Shown piece after piece: positions 8,072 to 18,102 of a stretch of DNA of 64,000 bases. The notes below the pieces were generated by a model. The model was given only the letters and a program-made list of their open reading frames with translations, did no database searches and had not been told where the DNA came from. Each line of letters opens with the position of its first letter. The stretch's first letter is position 1. The DNA comes from Tillandsia leiboldiana (Eukaryota; Streptophyta; Magnoliopsida; Poales; Bromeliaceae), in contig CM055065.1 in the NCBI GenBank assembly GCA_029204045.2, forward strand, positions 14,100,508-14,164,507, written 5' to 3'. Both the position numbers and the translations under genes were made by a program.

Positions 8072-10070
8072 CTTTGCATACCCAAACCTTTTGAGTTTTG
8101 GAGTATGTTGGCAATGGTTGAGAAATTTTCCTTGATGAAGACGTCTTGTATGATTGATCTTTTTCTTTTGTCATCGTCTTGTTTGAAGTACTACCAATGT
8201 TCTTTTCTTTTGAAAAGTCCTTCTTTGAATTCCGGGGAGTGAACTTATTGGTAGCACTTGCAAGATGTGGTTGATTTGAACTTTGAGCTCCAACCTTGTA
8301 ATTTCTTTCAATGTGCCCTGCAAAATTACAACGAAAACATACCTTAGTCCTTGACGATCCCGAGGAGGATGAGGTAGGCTTGTTGTCGTTGCTTGTCGTT
8401 AGTTCCGGTGTCGGAGGAGGAGATACCGACTGGGGCACGAAAACTGTCCCAACCGAACTAAAATTGTCTTCAGTTCGATTGTATCCGAGACCGAACTTGT
8501 TTGTTTGACCAAGACCAAGAAGTTTATCCAACTTACTCCTTCCAGAAGAAAATTGCTGTAAGTCATCCTTGAGTTGGAAAATGGTCTCTGTCATTTCCAA
8601 TTTTTCCCGTCGGGCCTTGCCGTAGAGCTTCAAGAAGTAATTCGCTTTGTTCACCATATCTATATAATTCTTCTCGAGTTGCTCATTGGACTCTTGAAGG
8701 GAAACATTTGCTTTTATCAGATTATCCCTTTCCACTTCAAGATCGGTCGAGAGAGAAGTTACCCTTTTTACTTCTTCTTCGAGATCCTGCAATCTCCCTC
8801 TCAACCCCTTGTTTTGCTTAGCCGGTTTCTTTGAATCCCGTAAAAGTCTGTGGTAGGCTAAAGCAAAATCCTCACATTCCGAATCATCCGATTCATTGTC
8901 CGTTGCATTCTTTTCAACAGTGGAGTTGGACAATGACTCGGATGTACTTGCCATTAAGCACATGAAGGGTGAAGATGTGGACGCGTGGAATGCCGTTGCG
9001 CTTTCTTCTTCATCACTTGAGGATGACTCATTTGACGTTGAGTTGTCATCCCAAGTGACGGCTTGCATCACTTTCTTCTTTGACGGATTCTTAGTTGGAC
9101 ACTCCGTTGAGATATGGCCGTATCCTCGGCACTTGAAGCATTGGACTTGTCCCTCTGAACTTTTCTTATCCTTTGAAAAGTTCTCTTGCTTTCTTGACTT
9201 GTAACTTGAAGTACCCTTGCCTTTCTTCGACTTTCCGAAGGATGGAGATTTACTTGAATTACCCCTTCGAAAGTTGCGGCGAAACTTCCTTGTCAAGAGA
9301 GCGAGTTGCTTCTCAAAGTCCTCCATAGATAGGTTCTCATCATCGTCTGAGGAGGATGAATCCGTGTCTTCTTCCTTAGTTGTTTTCAACGCATAACCTG
9401 AAGACTTAGAAGAGGATACTTTTCCCGAAGAATAGTTAGTAGTAAATGTCATTTCATAAGTTTGTAATGAACCAACTAATTCTTCTACATGCATTTCGTC
9501 CGGGTGTTTAATAGTTTCAATGGCTGTAACCTTTGGGCGAAATCGTTCAGGAAGAGTTCTTAAGATCTTTCTTACAACTTTAAATTCTGGAATCTTCTCT
9601 CCCAGGTTAGCACATGAATTTACGATGTCTTGCAATCGAGTGTAATAGTCCGTGAAAGATTCATTTTCTGCCATAAAAATGGAGTCAAATCTGCTCATAA
9701 GCATTTGCAGCTTTTGAATCTTCACGAGGTTAGTTCCCTCGTGTGTAACCAGAAGAACATCCCAGATTTCTTTCGCAGTCTCACATGCCGAGACGCGAGA
9801 GAATTCAGTTTGAGATAAGGCATTAAAAATAGCATTAATTCCTTTGCCATTGTAAGAAGATGAATCTAACTCTTCCTTGGTCCATTTCGACCTAGGTTTT
9901 AAGGTGCGAACATCAGAAATAATCTCAGTTGGATTAGACCATCCTAATTCAATTGATTGCCACACCCTTTCGTCGATGGAAATTAAAAAGGCTTTCATCC
10001 GTACTTTCCAGTACGCATAATTTGTTCCATCAAAGAAAGGGGGTCGATTGATGTTTCCACCTTCAACCAT
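8049..10070 (-). CDS. gag: Sirevirus gag (copy B)
   Basis: This is the 673-residue capsid/nucleocapsid polyprotein that forms the virus-like particle and binds the element's RNA. The start is MVEGGNINRPPFFDG, the usual copia gag opening, 22 bp after the primer site region. The N-terminal 200 residues match the DUF4219/UBN2-type gag fold. An acidic-serine region follows. A CCHC zinc knuckle is at C311-C314-H319-C324, and a coiled coil lies about 415-500. A second knuckle at C578-C581-H586 has lost its last cysteine (Tyr at 591). The long region after the first knuckle is typical of Sirevirus gag. The frame ends at a deletion junction at 8049, so the protease that should continue from KVWV is gone. 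Confidence 0.9.
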   Translation of the reverse strand: MVEGGNINRPPFFDGTNYAYWKVRMKAFLISIDERVWQSIELGWSNPTEIISDVRTLKPRSKWTKEELDSSSYNGKGINAIFNALSQTEFSRVSACETAKEIWDVLLVTHEGTNLVKIQKLQMLMSRFDSIFMAENESFTDYYTRLQDIVNSCANLGEKIPEFKVVRKILRTLPERFRPKVTAIETIKHPDEMHVEELVGSLQTYEMTFTTNYSSGKVSSSKSSGYALKTTKEEDTDSSSSDDDENLSMEDFEKQLALLTRKFRRNFRRGNSSKSPSFGKSKKGKGTSSYKSRKQENFSKDKKSSEGQVQCFKCRGYGHISTECPTKNPSKKKVMQAVTWDDNSTSNESSSSDEEESATAFHASTSSPFMCLMASTSESLSNSTVEKNATDNESDDSECEDFALAYHRLLRDSKKPAKQNKGLRGRLQDLEEEVKRVTSLSTDLEVERDNLIKANVSLQESNEQLEKNYIDMVNKANYFLKLYGKARREKLEMTETIFQLKDDLQQFSSGRSKLDKLLGLGQTNKFGLGYNRTEDNFSSVGTVFVPQSVSPPPTPELTTSNDNKPTSSSSGSSRTKVCFRCNFAGHIERNYKVGAQSSNQPHLASATNKFTPRNSKKDFSKEKNIGSTSNKTMTKEKDQSYKTSSSRKISQPLPTYSKTQKVWVCKGEILPCL

Positions 10071-10090
10071 TGTTTACAACCCTATTCCCG

Positions 10091-10102
10091 CTCTGATACC
10101 AC
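10091..10102 (-). other. Primer binding site of copy B
   Basis: The element's strand reads TGGTATCAGAGC, complementary to the 3' end of initiator Met-tRNA. It lies one or two bases after the LTR, which ends ...CCCAACA. Confidence 0.85.
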
Positions 10103-10404
10103 TTGTTGGGTTATATGTAATAAAGATCTAAATAGGGGAAAAAAACACCTAGAGGGGGGTGAATAGGTGTAAACAATAAACACTCAAAAAATCATTGCGC
10201 AATAAAACCCAATGCGGAAAAATAAAAGAACACGCAAGATTTTTACGTGGAAAAACTCCAAACCGGAGTAAAAAACCACGGGACCGATAACACGGTGAAA
10301 TCCACTAGAATTGAAACACGTACAAGGTGATTTAACGTACTCACGGATGACTCAACTTTTTACCATACGCTCCTAGTTGATCTTCTCCGCTCGTTTCGCA
10401 ACGC

Positions 10405-10585
10405 GTCTCGAATCCACGATCTGCGTCCAACGCCGAATCCACGGCGTCCAACGTCGAGTCCACGACGTCCGACCGAATCCACGGTCTTCACCCAGTAGCA
10501 CGCTTCGAATCCACGAACGTACCTCGCTCCGAATCCACGAGAGCGGTTGCACCTTGAATCCAGAAGGCCACGCGAGTCCACGCGC
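10405..10585 (-). repeat. GTGGATTC hairpin array, copy B 5' LTR
   Basis: On the plus strand this reads as repeated GAATCCAC with complementary arms, for example CGCC/GGCG, CGTC/GACG, GACC/GGTC, CCTT/AAGG and CGC/GCG. Three octamers have changed (GAGTCCAC twice and GAATCCAG) while their arms still pair. Confidence 0.8.
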
Positions 10586-10870
10586 CGATTTTGGGAAAAT
10601 CGTTGTTTTGGGTGGTGATGATCCGCCGAATACTTAGATCAAAGATAGATAGGAAATACCATCTAAGTATTCATTAGTTTGATTCAACTCAAGATGTGAG
10701 TATGAAAACCTAGAATCAAACTAATCAATATAGATGAAGAAACATAGAGTAATATCTAATGATTCCCTTTCTTCTCTATATGTGGATCTTAGGCCGTATA
10801 AGATGATATTTGAATATGACGGCTATTTTTCTTTTTATCGGCCTTGCCCTAGAAAAATGAATCATAGGGT

Positions 10871-10880
10871 CTATTTATAG
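10871..10880 (-). promoter_or_regulatory. TATA box of the copy B 5' LTR
   Basis: CTATAAATAG on the minus strand. Transcription of copy B would start shortly to the left of it and run through the hairpin array into gag. Confidence 0.75.
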
Positions 10881-11456
10881 GTTAGAAACCCTAGGAAGGA
10901 GATAAGAATCAAAAACCTACCATTTCTGGAATTTTTACGGACGGCGATCCGGATCGGATTTCTGCGATCCGGATTGCAGTAGCAAGAAAGACGGTTTCCA
11001 GAAAAACAATGGTTCGGGATCCGGATCGAAATGGCTGATCCGGATCGTTCATACAGTTTCACCAAACATCAACGTTCGGGATCAGGATTGCAATTCCTGA
11101 TCCGGATCGTGCAAGTAAAAAGGTAAAACTAGTGTTCGGGATCCGGATCATGAAATGCTGCGATCCGGATTGAACCAGTGTATGAACGAACACCCTTCGG
11201 GATCCGGATTGGAATGTCTGATCCGGATCCTGAACATGTCCCATGTCCAGTTTTTGATTTTTATGCAATGAAAAATTCTTCCAGGTGTTTCTACACTACA
11301 AGAAGTATTCGGATCACCAAAAATCTTTAGTTAAACATACCTGATCCTTTTGAATTCTTCTTTCTTGAGATTGAGTTAAATGATCCAACCTTCTTCACCT
11401 TCAATCTTCAAGACTTGAACCTTTCACGAAATTACGCCAACTCAAATTCCGTAACA

Positions 11457-12129
11457 TGGATGTGTGGCAGTAGGTGGGCGCAGGTTTGACTGGACCCCAT
11501 GTAGCAGTCACTGTGATTGGGTTGATTGAGTATTTGGGTCAGAGTCGATGCATCATTTTCATCTGTATCACCCTTTGAGCATTGTAGATAGAGGCATGAT
11601 AGCTGTAGATTTCTTTCCAGCTTATCTTTACATTAGTACAGTTTCCTGTTATCTTATGCATCTAGTAGACTTAGTGGGTAGACCGTCGGGCTTGGTAGCG
11701 GTACCAACTGAGAACTACTGTGGGATGTAGTTCTCACACCCGCCGTGGTGACTTTTCCCAGGGACCCCTTTTCCAGTTCCTGCTGCTCCAGTTGCTGACC
11801 CTTCTGCTGCTGATCGAGGTGAGGGAGTCGCGAGCTAGTTCCCTACCCGTCCTTGGAGTATAGCTGTACCCATTTTGGAGCTTAGTAGTACAGTCTGCTG
11901 GATTATTGTTGTTAGTTATTTTTGAGAGACTTTTGTAGTGAGGTTCAGACTTGTACTATTTGACAGTTGTATTATCTTATTTCAGTAGTTTACTTTTCAG
12001 CTCTGATATCTGTATAGATTTATTACCCTTCTTTTTGCAGGTTAGACGCTTCGTCTATACGAGGCTCACCGTATGGGCGGCGGATCTGTTGGCGGGCTCG
12101 GGTCGCAGTTTTGACCCTGGGGCGTGACA
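11457..12129 (+). repeat. Chromovirus LTR G1, 3' part
   Basis: This is the downstream part of a plus-oriented LTR ending in GGGGCGTGACA. It aligns with 29097-29769 (G2) and, inverted, with the start of H5 at 39370. It begins exactly at the copy B boundary, so B is inserted in it. No coding sequence is seen. Confidence 0.8.
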
Positions 12130-12265
12130 GTTGGTGTCTCATCCGATTGACTCGTGATGGACTTCACAATTGTAGAGTCATTGATTGTTCCCAAACTGTG
12201 CATATATGTCGATGATCGGATGTCCACATCAAATTTTCTCAAGATCCGCATGATGATCAATGGGA
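12130..12265 (-). pseudogene. Duplicated scrap of Sirevirus ORF3
   Basis: This is about 136 bp nearly identical to 29770-29905, which is the end of copy C's ORF3 domain in this window. The translation SSTYMHSLGTIND is shared. Both copies follow the same G-type LTR at the same base, so LTR plus ORF3 scrap were duplicated together. Homology stops at TGGGAA, where this copy joins the interior of the next LTR. Confidence 0.75.
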
Positions 12266-12416
12266 AAGGTTGAGTCTGGAGTCTGTTCTTGTTTGACTGG
12301 GATTCTAGACACCGACCTTTCGAGATTCTCGGACACATACTGTGTCGGTTGCTTCTTTCTCGTCTTTGAGTTGGATGCCCTGTTTTGGGAGCCGTTGGGT
12401 TGACGACGGTCCCGGC
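12266..12416 (+). repeat. Chromovirus LTR G2, left fragment
   Basis: This resembles the region of LTR H5 around 40600-40750 (inverted), including the GGGAGCCGTTGGG...GGTCCCGG stretch. It ends in CCGGC, which matches CCGAC at 28836-28840 on the far side of LTR' except for one base. The two halves of G2 were therefore probably split by that insertion. Confidence 0.6.
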
Positions 12417-12861
12417 TGTAGTGTCCCAGATCCCTGTGTAGCTTTTCCCCATGTTTCGGGGTGTGGAACACCTGTTAGTGGTGTGTTTGGGCCACAACAC
12501 ATCAAAGGGATGTGTTGGATGGACTCAGAGAGGGTTTGGGGTCAAGCCTGTCCTTCCGCTGCTTTTGCTGAATTTTAGAAGTGGTTTCAGGCTGATTGGA
12601 GGCCGTATTTGGATTCAGCGCAGAAAAACGCTTGAAAACGGCTATTTATTTGTATTTTTCTGAGTTCGGACGCCCAAAAACGGACACCCGGAAGTTTTAT
12701 GTGCAAAATGGTGCACGGGGGAGAGCCGTGGACCGGCAGGTGACACGTGGCGGCCTCGGATTGGCCGGCGCACGCAATCTGGTCCACGGGGGAGTGCTGC
12801 TGGTTCACGGTGGACCGGCGGGGACACGTGGCGGCCGCCTATAGGCGGGTCCGCGCTGCAC
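12417..12861 (+). repeat. LTR' upstream (U3) fragment
   Basis: This starts TGTAGTGTCCCAGAT and is a diverged inverted match to the start of D's 3' LTR (16130 downward), so it is a plus-oriented LTR of a related chromovirus. It is cut at 12861 by D. Its other end is 28313-28835. Confidence 0.7.
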
Positions 12862-15286
12862 TGTCACGCCCCGGGTGTAAACCAGAACCCGGGCTCGTCC
12901 ACAGATCCGCCGTGCACACGAAATTTCCCGTGTACACGAAGCGCTGGTAACCTGCTCAGATACAAAGATATAATAAAGGAGCATAAAACAGAGCTAAACT
13001 AAAACTAATACATCTCAGACAAGTGCTGGAAATAAAAGTACAACATAACTCTCAAAAATATACATGTGTTTAGATCTCTCCCAGCTCACGAAATAAATAC
13101 AACCAGCTGGCCGAAGCCAGACCCAAAATAAAGAAAAATACAACCGTCTGAGTGTACAGGGGATACATCAAAACTGCTAAACTCGAGATCGGGGAAGTAG
13201 CTATCTAATCAGCGATCCTCTTACCTCGATCCTGGGAAGAGGGCCCCGCAACTCCCGCAGAGGACTCTGCAAAACAAAGGGAAAAAGAAAAGGGAAACAG
13301 TGGGGGGTGAGAACTACTATAAAAACAGTAGCCTCCCCTAGTGGGTAGACCTCAAACTCAGACGTGCCCACTAGGACTATTAGAGGCGAAAATAAAACAA
13401 GGGTGGTAAGCTGTAAATAAAACTACTGATAGAAAAGCTACCACTAATATGCCTCTAAAATAATAAGCTAACAGAATAGCTAAATGTATGCATCAGAGTA
13501 TACATATGCCTGCCTGGGTAACCCAATCAAGACACCGGTGAACACCGGTACTTCCTGCTATGCCTACTAACTCACAACTTAGCTGCGGGATGCAGACCGG
13601 CTCCTGACCGACACGGTCCCATCGCAAGGGCAACAGACCGGCTCCTGACCGGCACGGTCACACATACACACACTCCGGAGTGGCACTCGAGGGGAGCGAC
13701 CCTCATGAGTGAAATAAGTCGCCATAAGTAACCTGATATAGTAGGACTGGATCAAGACTCTAATCAAGTGGGAAAAACCATCCACTAAAAGAAAATCCGA
13801 TCCCCTCTCCCCCAATCTGATGCATTAGTAACAACCCGGTCAACCGCCCAAAATCCGCGGTTGCCGCAAATACCCTGTCATCAAGCCTGCCTGTCCCAAA
13901 TCCCCAATAACTGACTACACTATCCCAGCCCCTGCTCTATCCTGAGCATAATATCCCCTAAGACTAGACAACAGGAGAAAGAATAAAACGCATGGTTTCT
14001 CCTAAGTCAGTTCCAGCATGATAGTGTAGCAGAAAATAGTGGCCTAACTTGTGACCATACAAGCATGCAAAGTCCTTTACTCAATAAATATATCACAGGT
14101 ATTCCAATTCTTACAAGAATTAAAGTATGCTATTGCTCTGGATATCTGATGTGCTAATATGCCACAAGCTAGTCTATACACATGCATAAGCCTCCCAATA
14201 TACATAAAGCATGATATGGTTTTAGCATATGATTACCAAAAGATTTAAGCAACTTATCCTTTTCCAAGAAACAATGATTCATTAATATCGAGTTCTCTAA
14301 CGATGCAAGCGCTAACAATCAATCAATACTTTCATACAAGCATGCAAGGTTCATCCCACTGATACAACTATCAACATGATATAGGAATGGCTCCAATATG
14401 CCTAGTGGGTTATCACCAGTAGGAGGTTTACAACGGTACCCACCTCGAGAGCTAAGTCCTGGTCCCAAAGGTGAAGTCCTCACTCGGCCCAACAAACTCC
14501 ACAACACTGCACAACATTCCCCAAAGGAACATACATAAATTAATCATACAATGTTCCAAATTCTGTCCAAAACTTAACAGCCCAGAGTTTCCCTGTTTTC
14601 ACCTACGAAAAAAGCCCGTAAAATTCCAAGAAAAATACTGTCACGATCCTCGCGACGAACCGGTCGAAACGAGTACCTACACGCTCAAATTCGAGTTTCC
14701 TACGCTGAGAAATAAATTCGGCAAGGGAACCACCCCAAAATAAACTGTACAGAAATTCTGTGTCAAAGAACTCGGGAAAAGAAAGATTTTCACCTTCCGA
14801 AAATATTTAGAAAATTCCCAGAAAATTCGAGAGTGTCCTTGCGCTGTGCAGATGAAAAACGCCTCCTGGCACACCTCGATCCGACGCCTGTGCGCGAAGA
14901 TATAGCCAAAACACCACAGCGCTGTCCAAAACTCCGCGAGGAAAAATTGGTCAAATGGATGCTCAGAAAACTCCAAGATAGTTTCGAAAAAAAGAGAGAG
15001 CTCAAAACAGAGAAATCGGAGTCCTACCTGTCGTGAGTCCAACGGCGCAAGAATCGCCTAAATCGGAGGTCGGGGTGAGCCGGGGGAGTCCGCACACTGA
15101 AAAGGGACGAAGCGGGTCGCCGGTGAACAAGCGTCGCGCCGCGCCGTAAAATCATGAACCTCGGGATGCGTGCCTCAGAAAATCCCAGGGATCCACCAAA
15201 GTGGAGAGCACTGTGAGAGGAAGAAGTCTCCTGAAGAGGCCACTGTGAAAAGGAGTCCAAAAAGCCCAAAAAAAAAAACAAAGGAA

Positions 15287-15300
15287 GCCTATTTATAGGC
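15287..15300 (-). promoter_or_regulatory. TATA box of the D 3' LTR
   Basis: GCCTATAAATAGGC, itself palindromic, lies about 40 bp downstream of the GC palindrome TTCGGGCGCCCGAA. The same arrangement is in the 5' LTR (28129-28143 and 28176-28189). Confidence 0.75.
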
Positions 15301-15339
15301 TCAGCCCGAAGGCTAAGTGGGCCGGTTTCGGGCGCGAAA

Positions 15340-15353
15340 TTCGGGCGCCCGAA
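15340..15353 (-). promoter_or_regulatory. GC palindrome upstream of the TATA box (D)
   Basis: TTCGGGCGCCCGAA recurs in F (30575, 30596, near-copy 31241) and H4 (60543) at a similar place before a TATA-like element. The recurrence in otherwise diverged LTRs suggests a factor-binding site. Confidence 0.5.
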
Positions 15354-16130
15354 TCCGCCAAGGCCGGTCGCACCGTTCCCATCCGACGCGCCCGGATTCC
15401 TGAGGTGATGCCACGTGTCCCCGCAACACGGGACAGCGGTGCAATGGTCCCTGCCGCGCGCCACGCGTCCTCCCCCGGTCAGCGGGGGTAGGTACGATCC
15501 GTCAATGGCGGGCCGACACGTGGCCGCACTCGAGTGCGACCGACTGCGCGCCTGGCGCCTCTGCGCCCTCCGTCCCGAGGCACCCCTCCGCGCACACCGT
15601 GGACCGCGCCTTCGTGGGCCAGCCAATGCCAGGTTGCCACGTGTCATGCACCCGGTCCACCAAGCCCGCGCAAATTCGCTGGGCCGCGCCGTGTGCGCCA
15701 ACCACTCCGCGCACGCCACGCGTCCCGCCCTGCGGTCCATGCACCCGCCGCGCCTCCCCGTGGACCGAGCTGCGTGAGCCGCCAATAACAGGCCGCCACG
15801 TGGCTCAGGCCGGTCCACGGTCCTCCCCCATGCACCGAAAATCCCTGAAAACTTTCGGAAGCCCGTTTTTGGTCATCCGGACTCCGAATTTAACAAACAA
15901 ATAGCCGTTTTCAAGCATTTTTCCGCGCTGAATCCAAATCCAACCTCGGTTTGGCCCAAAACATTTTCTAAAATTCGGAAAATTCAGCCGAAGGCCAAAT
16001 CAGCTAAAGATGTCTCACAGGGTCCATCTGTGGCATCCCTTCGATGCACTATGGGCCAGATACACCAACACTAGGTGTTCTACACAGTGGATTCACTGGA
16101 AAGGTTGCATGGAAAATCTGGACCACTACA

Positions 16131-16142
16131 TCCTCCCCTACA
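16131..16142 (-). other. Polypurine tract of D
   Basis: On the element's strand TGTAGGGGAGGA directly precedes the TGTAGTGG of the LTR. The upstream GTTTCGAGGACGAAACTTT is shared with the H elements (45838-45875). Confidence 0.75.
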
Positions 16143-16177
16143 AGAGAAAGTTTCGTCCTCGAAACAAAAGTCATACC

Positions 16178-16491
16178 TCAAGCCGGGGCCTCGAACAAGT
16201 GGGGGTAAGAGTCCATCATCGCTGACTCCAGCTCCCAAGTAGCCTCGCGCTCATCATGGCTGCTCCAGAGGATCTTCACATAAGGGATGGGCCGGCTGCG
16301 CAACTCCCTAACCTCACGGTCCAAGATCCTCAATGGCCGCTCGACATAGCTCAAGTCCTCAGTGATCTCCAGTGGGGTGAAGTCGATGATGTGCGACGGG
16401 TCATAAACATACCTCCTCAGAGTCGATACATGAAACACATCGTGAACACCAGCAAGTCTGGGAGGAAGTGCAAGCCTGTAGGCAACTGGCC
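16178..16491 (-). pseudogene. pol: Integrase C-terminus and chromodomain of D
   Basis: The translation FHVSTLRRYVYDPSHI...PLEITEDLSY...RILDREVRELRS...VKILWSSHDEREATWE is the integrase tail plus chromodomain that define Del/Tekay chromoviruses. Chromodomains are known to steer integration to heterochromatin. The domain is open and looks intact, but it is one frame away from the integrase core because of a one- or two-base change near 16492, where the core frame meets a TAG. Confidence 0.85.
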
Positions 16492-17238
16492 CTAGCGCTC
16501 CAATACCTCGAAAGGTCCAATGTAACGAGGGCTCAGTTTCCCACGATTCCCAAATCTCGGGATCCCCTTTGAAGGCGAGACTTTCAAAAAGACATGATCT
16601 CCTACCATAAACTCAAGGTCTCGCCTCCACACATCTGCGTAGCTCCTCTGTCTACTCTGAGCTGTCTGAAGATGCTGCCTGACTATTCTGACCTTATCCT
16701 CTGCCTCTCGAATCAATTTTGGCCCCAATGTCCGTCTTTCACCCACATCGCTCCAATAAAGCAGGGAACGACACTTGCGTCCATACAATGCTTCAAACGG
16801 AGCCATCTGAATGCTCGCTTGAAAGCTATTGTTGTACGCAAACTCTGCCAGTGATAAGTGTCGCACCTAACCTCCTCCAAAGTCTAGCGTGCAAGCCCGG
16901 AGCATGTCCTCAAGAATCTGTATAGTACGCTCTGACTGTCCGTCTGTCTGTGGGTGAAACGCTGTGCTGAAACTGAGCTGTGTCCCCAAAGTGGCCTGTA
17001 GACTCCTCCAAAAGCGCGAAACAAACCTCGGATCTCGGTCAGATACAATGGAGGCGGGTACACCATGCAGCCTCACCACCTCGTCTAAATACAGCTGCGC
17101 CAGCCGCTCGAGTGACCAAGTCACCTGTACCGGTAAAAAGTGAGCGGACTTGGTGAGTCTATCCACGACTACCCAAATCGAATCCGCTCCAGTCTGTGCC
17201 CTCGGCAATCCAGTGACAAAATCCATGGTAACATGTTC
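16492..17238 (-). pseudogene. pol: Integrase core of D
   Basis: This follows on in the frame of the preceding RNase H segment after a TAG at about 17239. The core has MDFVTGLPRAQTG, the SDRDPRFVSRFW motif and HPQTDGQSERT, which carry the DDE residues of Ty3/gypsy integrases. A second in-frame stop separates ...ACTLDFGGG (16867) from ...LAEFAYNNSFQASIQMAPFE. The latter part runs on to the GPFEVLER motif. Confidence 0.85.
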
Positions 17239-18102
17239 CTATTTCCATTCAGGGATTGGGAGACTCTGCAAGTTGCCAGCAGGTATACGATGCTCAGCCT
17301 TTACTTGCTGACAAGTTAAGCAGTGTGCCACAAATCTCCCAATGTCTCTTTTCATCCCGTACCACCAAAACTGTGCCTTGAGGTCCCTATACATCTTAGT
17401 CCCACCAGGATGAATGGTATAAGGTGTATAGTGGGCCTCCCTCAAAATCTGGTCTCGAATCTCTGTGTCCATAGGCACGCAAGCTCGGTCCCTGTACCTC
17501 AGTACTCCCGAAGCATCAACCGCAAAGTCCCCTGTCTGATCACTCGCAATCTGCTCTCTGATCTTGGTCAAATGGGGGTCCTCACTCTGTCTCTCTCTAA
17601 TCCTGTCCAACAGAGTGGGCTGCACGACTAGAGACATAAGTCTAGCAGAGACCCCAAGGGACACAACCTCGAGCTGTAACTGCCTCATCTGCTCAAGTAA
17701 TGGCGCCTGATCGGTGATCATCAAGGATAAGCTCTGTACTGCTCTCCTGCTCAGGGCATCAGCAACCACGTTGGCCTTGCCAGGATGGTAGAGTATGTCC
17801 ACATCGTAGTCCTTTAACAATTCTAACCATCTGCGTTGCCTCAAATTGAGCTCCTTCTGCGTGAACAGGTATTTCAAGCTCTTGTGGTCGGTATAAATCT
17901 CGCAGTGCTCCCCATACAGATAGTGGCGCCACAACTTCAGTGCGAAAATCACCGCAGCTAGCTCCAAGTCATGGGTAGGGTAATTCTTTTCATAGTCCTT
18001 CAGTTGCCGAGAGGCATAAGCGATTACCCTACCCTCCTGCATCAGCACGCAACCAAGTCCACTGTGCGATGCATCACTGTAAATCACGTATCCTTTCCCC
18101 AT
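17239..18102 (-). pseudogene. pol: RNase H and integrase zinc finger of D
   Basis: This 288-codon frame starts inside the polymerase. RNase H is shown by YSDASHSGLGCVLMQ, YTDHKSLKYLF and ALSRR. The HHCC integrase finger (H-x-H then CLTCQQVKAEH) follows near residues 235-275. It overlaps the RT frame by 29 bp in a different phase, so a frameshift lies around 18075-18100. It ends at a TAG just before the integrase core. Confidence 0.85.

Larger units (their letters stand above)
1771..11456 (-). mobile_element. Sirevirus copy B (Ty1/copia, SIRE/Maximus type), nearly full length
   Basis: On the minus strand the order is 5' LTR (10104-11456), primer binding site, gag (10070-8049), a pol missing its first part (8071-5525), a long non-coding spacer, ORF3 (3954-3151), polypurine tract and a partial 3' LTR (2445-1771). 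A long gag with two zinc-knuckle positions and a coiled coil, IN-RT-RNase H order, a Met-tRNA primer site and a third ORF after pol are hallmarks of Sireviruses. The protease and integrase zinc finger are missing and gag and pol are in different frames, so B is not autonomous. On the right it is inserted in a chromovirus LTR (G1). The possible duplicated target TGGAT follows at 11457, but its partner is outside the window. Confidence 0.9.
10104..11456 (-). repeat. Complete 5' LTR of copy B
   Basis: The LTR is 1353 bp with TGTT...AACA ends. On its own strand it has the palindrome array (10946-11229), the TATA box (10871-10880) and the GTGGATTC hairpin array (10405-10585). It is the only full Sirevirus LTR in the window, so it serves as reference for the others. 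One palindrome (near 11079) is degenerate compared with its counterpart at 2069. Confidence 0.9.
12862..16130 (-). repeat. 3' LTR of D, complete
   Basis: The LTR is 3269 bp. On its own strand it starts TGTAGTGG next to the polypurine tract and ends GGGGCGTGACA. It has a GC-rich upstream half with many CCACGTG/CACGTGG G-box-like cores, a GC palindrome (15340-15353), a TATA box (15287-15300) and an AT-rich downstream half. Two tandem copies of a GACCGG...CGGTC segment lie at 13600-13665. No gene is inside. Confidence 0.9.

Noticed and set aside
15024..15818. 264-codon minus ORF and overlapping plus ORFs in the GC-rich part of the D LTR (similar 27485-28300, 52246-53175, 59272-60075)
   Set aside because: They arise from high GC in LTR U3 regions; no domain, and overlapping open frames exist on both strands.
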